The position numbers and the translations under genes were made by a program. Below the pieces are notes generated by a model, which made no database searches, was not told the DNA's origin, and worked only from the letters and a program-made list of their open reading frames with translations. A stretch of DNA of 64,000 nt from Pythium myriotylum (lineage: Eukaryota; Oomycota; Peronosporomycetes; Pythiales; Pythiaceae), in assembly GCA_023091665.1 (NCBI GenBank), contig JALJCQ010000012.1, forward strand, positions 372,001 to 436,000, in the 5' to 3' direction. Shown here one piece after another: positions 40,336-49,261 of the stretch (positions are counted from its first letter, which is position 1; each line of letters begins with the position of its first letter).

Positions 40336-40656
40336 TCACCGGGCTCCCATGGTCTTCGCGTAGCACACTTCGTAGCTCTGCATATCAGGTTAACTGGCTT
40401 GTTCATTCCACTGGCTTGTTCACTCCTCGTTAATACACGTTCACCTTGACTTCTTTTTGTTGACATGAATCTGGCTCTCTTTTGACAACTAGTCAGCTCG
40501 CTGACAGTTGCACAGTCCTAGAGCTCGGACTGTGCGCGCACCCAGACCGATCGGTGCGCGTCCATGCAATGCAAGGGGGCTCTTGATCGGCGAAGAGCCC
40601 AGTTAGCTGGCTAATCGCAGGGCCAGCCATTCCTGCGTGGCACCGAGTTGACGCCC
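40336..40656. other. Non-coding spacer between aORF and pol ends (E2)
   Basis: About 320 bp between convergent coding ends. No ORF is seen. It contains an inverted pair around GAGCTCGGACTGTGCG / CACAGTCC near 40515-40545 that might be a 3' end signal. Confidence 0.4.
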
Positions 40657-41040
40657 CTAGGCCGGCTCGGCCATGGCGTCGCTGTCGTCACCAGTCTGCA
40701 TAGCAGCGAAACGCATCCGGGCTCGTTGGCTGGCTTCAAACTCGTACAGTAGCTGGCCGGAATCCATACGCTCGACAGGCACCCACTCTGGCTCGTCGTA
40801 ACCGGTCCAGCGGACCAGGTACTCTTTCGCTCGGCGGCCGTTCCTTGTCCTCGGACCAGTCCAGCGAACGTCGATGATCTCTTCGATCCGATACTGACCC
40901 GCAGCTTCATCCGGCTCCCAACTGTCTTCCGGGAGTATAGCAGCGTCCAGATCATCGTCATCTGACACGTTCACCTGTTCTGACCAATCGGGCGCTCTTC
41001 GAACACGATCCTCGGCTTCAACCTGCTGACATGAACCCAT
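40657..41040 (-). CDS. E2 chromodomain segment of pol
   Basis: The frame contains LPEDSWEPDEAAGQYRIEEIIDVRW, KEYLVRWTGYDEPEWVPVERM and a short basic/Met tail. This is the same chromodomain layout as E1, with the aromatic cage candidates Y, W and W. A one-base shift near 40980 separates it from the integrase C-terminus. Confidence 0.85.
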   Translation of the reverse strand: MGSCQQVEAEDRVRRAPDWSEQVNVSDDDDLDAAILPEDSWEPDEAAGQYRIEEIIDVRWTGPRTRNGRRAKEYLVRWTGYDEPEWVPVERMDSGQLLYEFEASQRARMRFAAMQTGDDSDAMAEPA

Positions 41041-41591
41041 GGGGCGATCCGGTACGGCGTGCTGTCAACATCCAGTCGGACTCGGTATGCTTCGTCCTTC
41101 TCGGTGATCCGGAACGGTCCGTGCCAAGCATGAGCTAGCTTTCGACTCAGACCTGCTCGAACACGAGCCATGTACAACCAGACCTGCTGGCCGACCTCGA
41201 AACCGGCTTTGAACTTGTCAGGTAACTGGTTCCAGGCGTCTGTCGCTGCTTCGGCTCGGTTCTCTTTAGCCTGTTGTTGGAGATCATGCGCCCATGCTTT
41301 TGCATACTCGTGTGTCCGGCGAACCCGGAGGCGCCACAGATACGCGCTCAACTGGTCTCGTCCCCTCGGCGGTCTTTCGAGCATAGCCGATACTGTCGTC
41401 CGAGCATCCCATCCGTGGAGCAGGAAAAACGGGGTGTCCTTCCGGACTGTGTCGTACGAGGTGTTGATGGCCAGCATGAGCCGGCTCACGACATCTTCCC
41501 AGTCACCCTGGTCTGGCTGCTCGACATACGCGCGCACACTTCGCACCACCGTCTGAACCGAGCGTTCTTGCTGCCCGTTTGCCTGTGGCCT
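40971..41591 (-). CDS. E2 integrase, C-terminal half
   Basis: Same frame as the preceding pol ORF after a TAA at 41592-41594. It begins with RPQANGQQERSVQTVV, which contains the catalytic Glu. It then has MLAINTSYDTVRKDTPFFLLHGW and the C-terminal GFEVGQQVWLYMARVRAGL ... HGPFRITEKD region that leads to the chromodomain. The TAA replaces the Tyr expected in the YRPQANGQ motif. Confidence 0.85.
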   Translation of the reverse strand, partial: RPQANGQQERSVQTVVRSVRAYVEQPDQGDWEDVVSRLMLAINTSYDTVRKDTPFFLLHGWDARTTVSAMLERPPRGRDQLSAYLWRLRVRRTHEYAKAWAHDLQQQAKENRAEAATDAWNQLPDKFKAGFEVGQQVWLYMARVRAGLSRKLAHAWHGPFRITEKDEAYRVRLDVDSTPYRIAPWVHVSRLKPRIVFEERPIGQNR

Positions 41592-44120
41592 TTACGCCAA
41601 GGTGGCTCGTTGCCGGCTCTGGATCATCCTCCGGAACTGGTTAAACACGTCGCTCATGAAACGAGGATCCTGGTCGTGACGAATTACAGCACTGGCTCCA
41701 TACCGCTGAAATACCACTCGCTCGTAGACTTCAGCCACCGCAGGAGCCGAGGTGTCACTCATCGCCTCACTCATGACGTAACCGGTGAACATGTCTTGAA
41801 AGAGTAGGAGCGCAGTATTTCCCCGGTTCGACGGGGGCAGAGGCATGACAAAATCCATCGAGAGTACTTGGAATGGACGTTCTGGCATGATGTTACCAGG
41901 ACTCGGACCGGGATTACGTGGTAGACCTTTCGCAGTGACGCAATCAGTGCACTCCTGGATGTACCGTTCCACATCCCGGTACATCCCACGCCAGTAATAC
42001 TCTGACCGAACCCTCTCGAACGTTCGCACGATACCCTGGTGACCGGCTTGGAAGTCGTCGTGGCACAGGTGGAGCACGTCTCTGCGCATGTCGCGAGGCA
42101 CGACCAGTCGCGCTTGGTCCCTATCACGCCTTTCTGAGTGGTTCGGTCGGCCTACGTACCGAAGGACCTCAAACGAGTCGACGCAGAACTGGTCGGCGAC
42201 CTTCGCCACGTCACGCGCCTCTCGCTCACTGAGGCGCCCCAGTTCACCGAGCAGGAACCGCTTGATCCTGGCCAGCTCTTCGTCGTCCTCTTGGTGCGCC
42301 CTGATCCGTCGCCAGCGTTCGGCGACGGGATCCTGAACGGCTTCAACCGGCTCCTCAACGGCTTCAACAGCCACTGCGCCGGCGCGAGCAGGGTCGCCCG
42401 CGCGTTGTCGAGCCGGACCAGCTTCATCACCGCCTTCGTGCGGTCGGTCTTCGTGCCCTTGTTCGCTGCGTGGGGCCTCTGCGGCGGCGGCGCCTTCTTC
42501 GCTGTTCCCTCCCACGCTGACACGGGTGACTGACTGTTCAGAATCTGTCAGGGTTCCCGTCTCACGGCGTGGGACAGTACCACCTGAGACAGACGTGCTG
42601 AGACGTGGCAACTGAGATATATCTCCGTTGGTGACAGGACCTGTCACGGGAGTGGGACGTTCTTGACCGACACGTCCTGCAGGCACGTCAGCTGCGGGAG
42701 TGACTTGGTCGGCGATCCTCTGGGCACGCCGCAGCGCGCGCAGCTGCCTCTCCGTCAGTCGCGCCCCCTCCTCCGCCATGCCGACTGACTGTTGACGCTG
42801 CTGGCTCCGCGTAACGACGAACACCGGGGCAGTCGCGTCGTCGGCTGGCTCTTCGGTGAGAGAGGTCGCGACTGATGATGGCACCGGCTCGACGGTCGGG
42901 TCGCTCGACACCACGGCCTCGTCGGAGCCCGAGACGAGCACTGGCTCTAAGACAGGGACAGACGTTGGCGCTCGGTCGGCGCCTGATAGGACCTTGTTGA
43001 GAGTCTTCAACTCGACCAGTTCCTCGAACCTGGTGAGTTCGAACGACTCGCCCAACCGCAACGCCTTCGAGGCCAGGTAGTCAGCCGGTGCATTTCCATC
43101 ACGTAGCACGTGCACGAGCCGAATCCTTTCGAACGCCGGTTCGAGAAACTGGTATCTGGCCAGAAGTAGCTGGAGCCGTGGCTCGTGACACTTCATGGTA
43201 CCCTCGCACTGCTGGATCGCGAGTCGTGAGTCGCCCACAACTACCACTTCCTTGGCTCCCATCGTGCTCAGATGCTCGAGCCCGGTTAGCATCCCGGTGT
43301 ACTCGGCCTCGTTGACGGATATTCCGCTCAGCGCCAGTCCTCGAGCATATACCGGCTCCCAGCCAGGCATACGCCAGACTATGAAGCTGGCACTCGCAGC
43401 CCCGGTCTTCAACTTGGCGGAACCGTCAAACGTGAGCACGAAACCGGTAAAACCGTCATTCACCGCCTCGATTCCCAGCGATGCAGGCCTTTCAGCTCGG
43501 CTCGCCTTGTACGGGACCAGTTGGTCGGCCAGCTCGTCAAGTCTCTCTCGTGGGGTGATACCGGTAGACAACAACTGTGCGAGTCCATCCTCATCCTTCT
43601 GAATCCGGTGAACCTCTAGCGTCCATGGAGAGAGGAACGTCGCCCACTGCAAACACCGACCACCGAGAGACCGGCTGGTTAGCAGCCAGTTCAAGGTCGA
43701 TGACCGGGTGTAGACGACGATCCTCTGCCCTGCGACCAGTGTGTAGAACGTGGTTAGGACTCGGAGTAGAGCAAGAACTTCCTTCTCAGCCGGGTGGTAG
43801 CGCAGCTCGGCATCTTGTAGCGTTCGGCCGGTGAACCGGACCGGATGAAGCAGACCGTCGTGTTCCTGTGCAAGCACCGCACTCATCGCCCAGGGGACAG
43901 CATGAACGATTACCACGAACGGCTTGGACCGATCTGGATGGCGCAGAACCGGTGGTGATGCGATCTTCTGCTTTAGCACCTCGAAAGCCAGCTTTGCCCG
44001 GTCCAAATCACGACCTTCACGCACTTGCTGGTCCGATAGCTCGTATAGACTGGTAGCAACGACCGAAAAGTCCTCGATGAACTTCCCGTAGTAATTCAAG
44101 CTGCCGAGGAAGGACTGCAC
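41592..44120 (-). CDS. E2 RT tail, tether RNase H, archaeal-type RNase H, integrase N-terminal half
   Basis: After the frameshift near 44115 the frame carries QSFLGSLNYYGKFIEDF (RT connection), the degenerate gypsy RNase H, and then aRNH: TFDGSAK, NEAEYTGM, VGDSRLAI and APADYLA, keeping D-E-D-D. A Ser/Thr-rich linker precedes the integrase: the HHCC finger (HLCHDDFQAGHQG ... CTDC), MDFVMPLPPS (first Asp) and RHDQDPRFMS (second Asp). The frame stops at TAA 41592-41594, just before the Glu segment. Unlike E1, the integrase core is present. Confidence 0.9.
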   Translation of the reverse strand: MQSFLGSLNYYGKFIEDFSVVATSLYELSDQQVREGRDLDRAKLAFEVLKQKIASPPVLRHPDRSKPFVVIVHAVPWAMSAVLAQEHDGLLHPVRFTGRTLQDAELRYHPAEKEVLALLRVLTTFYTLVAGQRIVVYTRSSTLNWLLTSRSLGGRCLQWATFLSPWTLEVHRIQKDEDGLAQLLSTGITPRERLDELADQLVPYKASRAERPASLGIEAVNDGFTGFVLTFDGSAKLKTGAASASFIVWRMPGWEPVYARGLALSGISVNEAEYTGMLTGLEHLSTMGAKEVVVVGDSRLAIQQCEGTMKCHEPRLQLLLARYQFLEPAFERIRLVHVLRDGNAPADYLASKALRLGESFELTRFEELVELKTLNKVLSGADRAPTSVPVLEPVLVSGSDEAVVSSDPTVEPVPSSVATSLTEEPADDATAPVFVVTRSQQRQQSVGMAEEGARLTERQLRALRRAQRIADQVTPAADVPAGRVGQERPTPVTGPVTNGDISQLPRLSTSVSGGTVPRRETGTLTDSEQSVTRVSVGGNSEEGAAAAEAPRSEQGHEDRPHEGGDEAGPARQRAGDPARAGAVAVEAVEEPVEAVQDPVAERWRRIRAHQEDDEELARIKRFLLGELGRLSEREARDVAKVADQFCVDSFEVLRYVGRPNHSERRDRDQARLVVPRDMRRDVLHLCHDDFQAGHQGIVRTFERVRSEYYWRGMYRDVERYIQECTDCVTAKGLPRNPGPSPGNIMPERPFQVLSMDFVMPLPPSNRGNTALLLFQDMFTGYVMSEAMSDTSAPAVAEVYERVVFQRYGASAVIRHDQDPRFMSDVFNQFRRMIQSRQRATLA

Positions 44121-46690
44121 GCCCGTAGACTGGTAGGAAACTGCAACGAATCCAGCTCCTTCGCGATCTTCGGCTTCGCGGTCAGTCCTTCCCGGTTCAC
44201 CTGGTGGGACAAGTAGTCGATAGAGGCCTTACCGAACGAGCTCTTTGGTAAGCTGACGGATATACCCCAGTACCGAAGCCGGTACAACAGCTTGTCCAGC
44301 AAGTCGCACATCTCTTGCCAAGTGCTGGAGCCGAAACCGATGTCGTCAATGTACGATGACCGGCCGAGGACGGGTCCCATGCACTTGGGAGACGGAATAC
44401 CCAGCTCGAAGACCGTTTGAGACCGGTCGTCGGCTGCCTCCTGGTCTGATGAGACTGGCTCGAAGCCAAGTGCGTCCATCACTTCCGGCTCGATCTCGGC
44501 TTCAACACTTGGCGGCAGACGCACGAACCCCCATAGACAGTTGTCTATCACTCGCTGATAGATGAGGGGAGCATTCTTCAGGCCGAAGAGCATCCGGACC
44601 CACTGGAAATGACCGAGTGGGCACACGAACGCACTGATGTGCTTGGCCCGCTGGGACAGCAGGATGGCCCAGAACCCGCTTGCCATGTCGAGGCTGCAAA
44701 ACCAACGCACTGCGTCGAAGTTGTCGAGCAGCTCGTCGATCAGCGGCAGCGGGTACCGCATCAGCTTGATCAGCTGGTTGACTCGCCGGTAGTCGATGCA
44801 GAGCCGGATCGTCTTCCCATCTTTCTTCAAGACGATCACAATGGGACTGGCCCACTGCGAGTCCGAATACTCGATGACCTTGGCTTCCAGGAGTACATTG
44901 AGAAGCTCGTACACCTGGGTCGGGTACTCGGCCTTGATGCGCCTCGGCTTCTCGGCTATCGGCACCGTACCCGGCTCGACCTCGATGTCGCACACGACAC
45001 CGCGAGCCGGAGAGGGCACCGCGTTGCTTGACGCGAGGAAACCTGTTGAGTGACGCGCCAGCACAGCCGAGAGCATGTCGACCAGTCGGGAGCGTTCCGA
45101 TTCTGGCTCGTCGTCCGGTACCCCGACGTCGGCTGTCTTCATATCCGGCTCGGACGGGTTCACGTCGAGCTCGGGCAGCATCGCGAGCTGGTCACGGAGT
45201 TCGTCCAGCACGATCTGGTCAGACCCTTCGTGCAAGAACACTTGCGCTTCTTCTTCGTCGACCAGCTCGGAGACCGCGAGCGCCGCGAACACCCGGCTCA
45301 GTTGGTCGACGGCAGACGACGGAGGCGCTGGCTCGACCGATTCGCCAATCTTGGCCACCATGGTCAGAGGGGTGGACTGGGTCTTGAGGACCGGGAGTAC
45401 AGTCTTCCCGGCCCTGCTCGGCTCACCTCCGTTTCCGACGACCTTGACCGGTTCACTCGGACCTTGAACACCTTGGACTTGGGCAACTGGGTCACAACCA
45501 CCTTGAGCTCGGACTTCTTGGATCACCGTCATGACTTGGGCTTGCCGAGGCAAGTCGGGTGCCGAACCATCGCCCCTAGGTCGGGCAAGGATCTTCACCG
45601 GGGTCTTGTACTCACGGCGCTCGACAGCCGGAGGTAACGATGCGTTGAACTGGATGTCTTCATACTGGCGACGCCGGGTGAACTCCCTAGAGTGCGCATT
45701 CTCATAGATGAGAAGCTGCCACTCCTGGTACTTCACGGAGCCGGCTCTGACACCGCGCTCACCGTCAGGCAAATGTCCTCGCTCGACCAGATGAGCCACC
45801 GGAGTGCGCGCCAACACGGTGATCGGTCTCTGGGTGATATTCACCAGTCGAACCCCGGTTGGGACACCATCAGTAGATAACAGACTGGTCACCCAACCGG
45901 GTCCACGACACAGCCAGGCATCTAGCGACGCGGCAAGGTGTCGGCCATAGTGGATGGAGACCACAGCGGACATACCCGGGGCGACATAGAGGTCGTCAGC
46001 CGAGTGGACGGGTATCTTCGTCGGTCGCCGCGGTCGACACCCAGCAGAGACGAGGGGCACACACTCTTCGTCGGGAAGACGCACGGTACCTTCACCCGTC
46101 AGAAGTCGGACTCCAGCCAGGACCATGAAGTCCATTCCGAGCAAGACATCCAAGTCAGCGCCGATGTTGGCGCACCAGATGTCCATGTAGTACACGACAC
46201 TGGCGCCAAGCGTGATCTTGACAGTCGTCCGAGCGGTGACGTAGGTAGTGATGCCACCGATTCCTTGGACCTTTAGCCGGCTCGTGAAGTTGAGCTTGAG
46301 GCCAAGTCGACGGGCTAAGTCGAGACTGATCATGCTGGTAGACGCTCCGGAGTCAAGCAGTATCTTCACCCGGTGATCGCAGATAGCACCGTGAACCATC
46401 GCGATTCCGGTTCCTCGAGGCGGCTCGAGCTGGTTCGACCACCAGCCACGACGTTCTCCTGGCTTCAACTGGAATGATGGACGACCTTCGGTGCCTTCCC
46501 GGTTCAAATCTTGTTCTGCAAGCGGTGAACGCGCATCACTGTCTTCATGCAAACTTGGAAATGTATTATCGGAGTTATCGACTACTCCAATGAATGCACA
46601 AACTTGCAACACTTGACCGGGTTTTTCTTGAGCTTTAAGCTCGGCGCGTACTGGAGGCGCTTGAACCTCCAGCGAGCTGCCTAGTTTAAA
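44096..46690 (-). CDS. E2 protease and reverse transcriptase
   Basis: Entered by -1 frameshift at 46684-46690 and open from there. The leader KLGSSLEVQAPPVRAELK is followed by the protease (KILLDSGASTSMISLDLARRLGL, GIGGITTYVTART, LLGMDFMVLAGVRLL). RT comes next: CDIEVEPGTVPIAEKPRRI, WASPIVIVLKKDGKTIRLCIDYR, FQWVRMLFGLKNAPLIYQ (Leu where Pro is usual in MPFG) and YIDD. The frame ends out of phase after FPTSLRA, where one base is missing within a short G run compared with E1. Confidence 0.92.
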   Translation of the reverse strand, partial: FKLGSSLEVQAPPVRAELKAQEKPGQVLQVCAFIGVVDNSDNTFPSLHEDSDARSPLAEQDLNREGTEGRPSFQLKPGERRGWWSNQLEPPRGTGIAMVHGAICDHRVKILLDSGASTSMISLDLARRLGLKLNFTSRLKVQGIGGITTYVTARTTVKITLGASVVYYMDIWCANIGADLDVLLGMDFMVLAGVRLLTGEGTVRLPDEECVPLVSAGCRPRRPTKIPVHSADDLYVAPGMSAVVSIHYGRHLAASLDAWLCRGPGWVTSLLSTDGVPTGVRLVNITQRPITVLARTPVAHLVERGHLPDGERGVRAGSVKYQEWQLLIYENAHSREFTRRRQYEDIQFNASLPPAVERREYKTPVKILARPRGDGSAPDLPRQAQVMTVIQEVRAQGGCDPVAQVQGVQGPSEPVKVVGNGGEPSRAGKTVLPVLKTQSTPLTMVAKIGESVEPAPPSSAVDQLSRVFAALAVSELVDEEEAQVFLHEGSDQIVLDELRDQLAMLPELDVNPSEPDMKTADVGVPDDEPESERSRLVDMLSAVLARHSTGFLASSNAVPSPARGVVCDIEVEPGTVPIAEKPRRIKAEYPTQVYELLNVLLEAKVIEYSDSQWASPIVIVLKKDGKTIRLCIDYRRVNQLIKLMRYPLPLIDELLDNFDAVRWFCSLDMASGFWAILLSQRAKHISAFVCPLGHFQWVRMLFGLKNAPLIYQRVIDNCLWGFVRLPPSVEAEIEPEVMDALGFEPVSSDQEAADDRSQTVFELGIPSPKCMGPVLGRSSYIDDIGFGSSTWQEMCDLLDKLLYRLRYWGISVSLPKSSFGKASIDYLSHQVNREGLTAKPKIAKELDSLQFPTSLRACSPSSAA
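46638..46690 (-). promoter_or_regulatory. E2 -1 ribosomal frameshift site and hairpin
   Basis: Slippery T TTA AAC (46684-46690) is in the gag frame, followed at once by the gag TAG. After a 5-nt spacer (TAGGC) comes a stem: AGCTCG (46673-46678) pairs with CGAGCT (46638-46643), and inside it CTGGAGG (46666-46672) pairs with CCTCCAG (46651-46657) around an 8-nt loop. Slippery heptamer, spacing and stem match canonical -1 frameshift signals. Confidence 0.85.
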
Positions 46691-48114
46691 TACTGCAGAA
46701 CCGCCGCCGGCATGGTGCCAACTGCGGACTGGTTCTCAGCAGATTTCGACCAGGACTTGAGGCCTTCCAGAACTCGTGTGACTTCACACTGGCCTTGAGC
46801 ATGCACCTTCTGGCAAGCAGGGCACTGCTTCCAGCAGTTGTCTGCCGAATGGCCCAGTTGCTTGCAGAGCGTGCACGGGGTACGGTTTGGGCAATCGCGG
46901 GCCCAGTGACCGGTACCGCCGCACTCATAGCACTTGGAGTCGTCACGGCCTGGGCTTGGGTCACGAGGACCCGGCCTGGGTGAGGATGACCGGCTAGAAC
47001 GCCAGTCGGAAGAAGACTGAGAAGGTCGACCACGGTCGCGAGACCGGTCGACAACGGCTTGGAAGACCGGTTCAGCTCGGTCATGCCACTCCTCACTGCA
47101 CTCGTCATCCGGTGGATCTTCGAAGCGGACCATCGGGCGCTGCCTGGCTCGCGAAGCCAACTCGCGGTCTTCATCGTCGTCGTACGTGTAGTACACACGA
47201 GCAGGCTGCCGGTTCGACGCTTGGTTACGCTCCTCGGACCTGGCTCGCGGACGAGATGCCGGATACGCCGGCTGGGCCGACTGGTCCTCGAGGTCCAGCA
47301 ACGTCTGGTCGAGCTTCTTCAGCGTACTGAATGACCTGCCGGCTAGCGCATGCCGAGTATCGGAGTCGGAGAGCGTACGGATGAACCGGTTCACATGTGG
47401 TCGCAGGTCATCTGGGCTCACAAGTCGGACGCGTGCCTTCTTGGCCAGAGCATTGTAGCGCCACAGATAATCGCGCGGCGACTCATGACGCTTCTGCTTT
47501 GCGTTGTAGTAACGCTCGGCCGGTGAGTCACGCGACTCGCAGAACTCGGCTCGGAACGCGTCGAGCAACTCGCCCCAGTTGTAACGCACTGGTCGTTCGA
47601 GCTGGTCGAACCAGTGTTCGCCGGCTCCCTTCACGAACATCCGGAAGTACTTGCACTTCTCGTCGTCAGAGTAGTAGCTGAACACGTAGACCAAGCGCTC
47701 CAACCACTTGCGACGCTCGCTGGGTGAGCCGGATCCGTCAAACGGTTCGACAGCGTCGGGCGAGATGAATGGCCGGCTCTGAACCACAAGCGGAGCATGC
47801 AACTGACTTCCAGCAGCGTAATGGAGATTGCCTGGCTGTTCCAGACGCGTCGTGCCCGATTGCGGAGCCTGAGCGAACCCGACTGGAGGCATTGCTGAAG
47901 GAGCTCTGCCGGCTTGAACCTGTCCACGAACCCCGGCTGCACTTGCCGACAACATCGAATCCTCGTAGCATGACGGCGGTTGACGCTGATGCACCACCTG
48001 CGAGACCGGGATTGACGGTGGGACCACTTGACGACCCTGTTCGACCGGTTGTGCACGACGTGCCCAGTCGCGGCGATGGTCGGGCGAGCTCAGCCGCGTC
48101 GACTGCAGGCTTGG
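46681..48114 (-). CDS. E2 Gag with three zinc knuckles
   Basis: The frame is continuous with ORF1 except for one TAG (48115-48117). A Pro/Gln/Ser leader is followed by a capsid-like region (AVEPFDGSGSPSERRKWLERLVYVFSYYS, FVKGAGEHWFDQL, LLDAFRAEFCESRDSPAERYYNAKQ) and a nucleocapsid: CYECGGTGHWARDC, CTLCKQLGHSADNC and CPACQKVHAQGQC. Gag ends ...LQYLN-stop on the slippery site. No good ATG begins this frame after the TAG, so Gag is probably made as one piece with ORF1, by readthrough or from a parent without the TAG. Confidence 0.88.
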   Translation of the reverse strand, partial: PSLQSTRLSSPDHRRDWARRAQPVEQGRQVVPPSIPVSQVVHQRQPPSCYEDSMLSASAAGVRGQVQAGRAPSAMPPVGFAQAPQSGTTRLEQPGNLHYAAGSQLHAPLVVQSRPFISPDAVEPFDGSGSPSERRKWLERLVYVFSYYSDDEKCKYFRMFVKGAGEHWFDQLERPVRYNWGELLDAFRAEFCESRDSPAERYYNAKQKRHESPRDYLWRYNALAKKARVRLVSPDDLRPHVNRFIRTLSDSDTRHALAGRSFSTLKKLDQTLLDLEDQSAQPAYPASRPRARSEERNQASNRQPARVYYTYDDDEDRELASRARQRPMVRFEDPPDDECSEEWHDRAEPVFQAVVDRSRDRGRPSQSSSDWRSSRSSSPRPGPRDPSPGRDDSKCYECGGTGHWARDCPNRTPCTLCKQLGHSADNCWKQCPACQKVHAQGQCEVTRVLEGLKSWSKSAENQSAVGTMPAAVLQYLN

Positions 48115-49251
48115 CTAGTGGCCGGATGCATCAGAGGCATCTTCGGAGCGGGTTACCAGTTGCGTGGACGGAGAACCTGGCTCTGCGGTGATACGCACCG
48201 CACGTAGAGCGGGTTCTGCTTGAGATCGAGCCACTTGGCTGGACGCGCTGCGCAACCGGTGATCGATCCACGCTTCTGTCTCGACGTGTAGAAGTACCAT
48301 GGCGAAGCTGATTTCTGATTCAACTTCAACGTCGAGCAGGCCGACTAGACGAAGTGATGAGCCGGCTTGAGCGGACGGCACAAGGTTCATGAACGAATAA
48401 CCAGTCTGCCAAAGAGCCGACTGAAACACCGCAATCCTCTCAACCATGTCGAGAGGTCGGTCGACCAACTTGAACAAGTCCATACGGACACCAGCGGGGT
48501 TTCCTTCGTGAACCACGCCGAATTCGGTCAACCATGACACCGGTTCATGACACTTCTCCATCACATCCTGAGCGAGCGGGACTAGCTCCGGCGGCGTGCT
48601 CACAGCTCGGCCGACCGGGTTAGGAGACTGGCGCCCGCGGCCGGCTTGGACCCAATGGTCAACGAGACTGCGCACTTCGAAGCGCTCAGCGTTGGTTAAC
48701 GCTGCAGCGGGTGCGTTGGGTCGAGTCGCCAGATCTTTCTGACCGGCTCTGGAAGACGACTTGGTGCCGGATTGCGACTTCGGCGCTCGCTTAGAGCTGC
48801 GCCCCTTGGACTTCACGCCGGACTCGCTCGCCGTGTCCGGCGTCCCTGCACGGTCTCGCCCCGGTTCTCGACCTCGAGCAACACCGGCCTCCGGCTTTGA
48901 TGACGACTTCCTCAAGGGAGGTCTGTCGCCAGCCTTCTCAGACCGAGCACTCGCGCCCTTCCCGGCTCGTTGGCTCGACTTGACACGCTCGCCGTCGCTA
49001 ACCGAATGGAAGCTCTCTTCATCATCGCGTGCCGGTTTCTTCTCTTCTTCTTCTTTTTCCTCATCGTCGCTGAACATGGTCAAGCGACTCAAGAGGTCGG
49101 TTGCGGACCGACCTCGGTTGCTGGCTTCACGCCGGCGTTCGGCGCCCTCGGCGCCTGCCTTGCTCCGTAGATCTTCAGCTTCAGACACCGGCTTAGGATC
49201 AGACGTACTCATGGCGGATGCACTCACGTGACCTTTACCAGCTCCTGGCAT
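48115..49251 (-). CDS. E2 ORF1 (Gag N-terminal extension)
   Basis: Starts at ATG 49251 (MPGAGKGHVSASAMS), 10 nt from the LTR. A highly charged Ser/Lys/Arg/Glu-rich part (EEKEEEEKKPARDDEE) is followed by the domain shared with E1: FEVRSLVDHWVQAG, VMEKCHEPVSWLTEFG, VERIAVFQSALWQTGYSFMNLVP and VESEISFAMVLLHVETEAWIDHRL. It ends GH-TAG in the same frame as Gag. Confidence 0.8.
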   Translation of the reverse strand: MPGAGKGHVSASAMSTSDPKPVSEAEDLRSKAGAEGAERRREASNRGRSATDLLSRLTMFSDDEEKEEEEKKPARDDEESFHSVSDGERVKSSQRAGKGASARSEKAGDRPPLRKSSSKPEAGVARGREPGRDRAGTPDTASESGVKSKGRSSKRAPKSQSGTKSSSRAGQKDLATRPNAPAAALTNAERFEVRSLVDHWVQAGRGRQSPNPVGRAVSTPPELVPLAQDVMEKCHEPVSWLTEFGVVHEGNPAGVRMDLFKLVDRPLDMVERIAVFQSALWQTGYSFMNLVPSAQAGSSLRLVGLLDVEVESEISFAMVLLHVETEAWIDHRLRSASSQVARSQAEPALRAVRITAEPGSPSTQLVTRSEDASDASGH

Positions 49252-49261
49252 ACGCACCAGT
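49245..49261 (-). other. E2 putative primer-binding site overlapping the ORF1 start codon
   Basis: Next to the LTR end the minus strand reads AC then TGGTGCGTATGCCAGGA. The ATG of ORF1 lies within it. It is conserved with E1 at all but one position. Confidence 0.6.
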
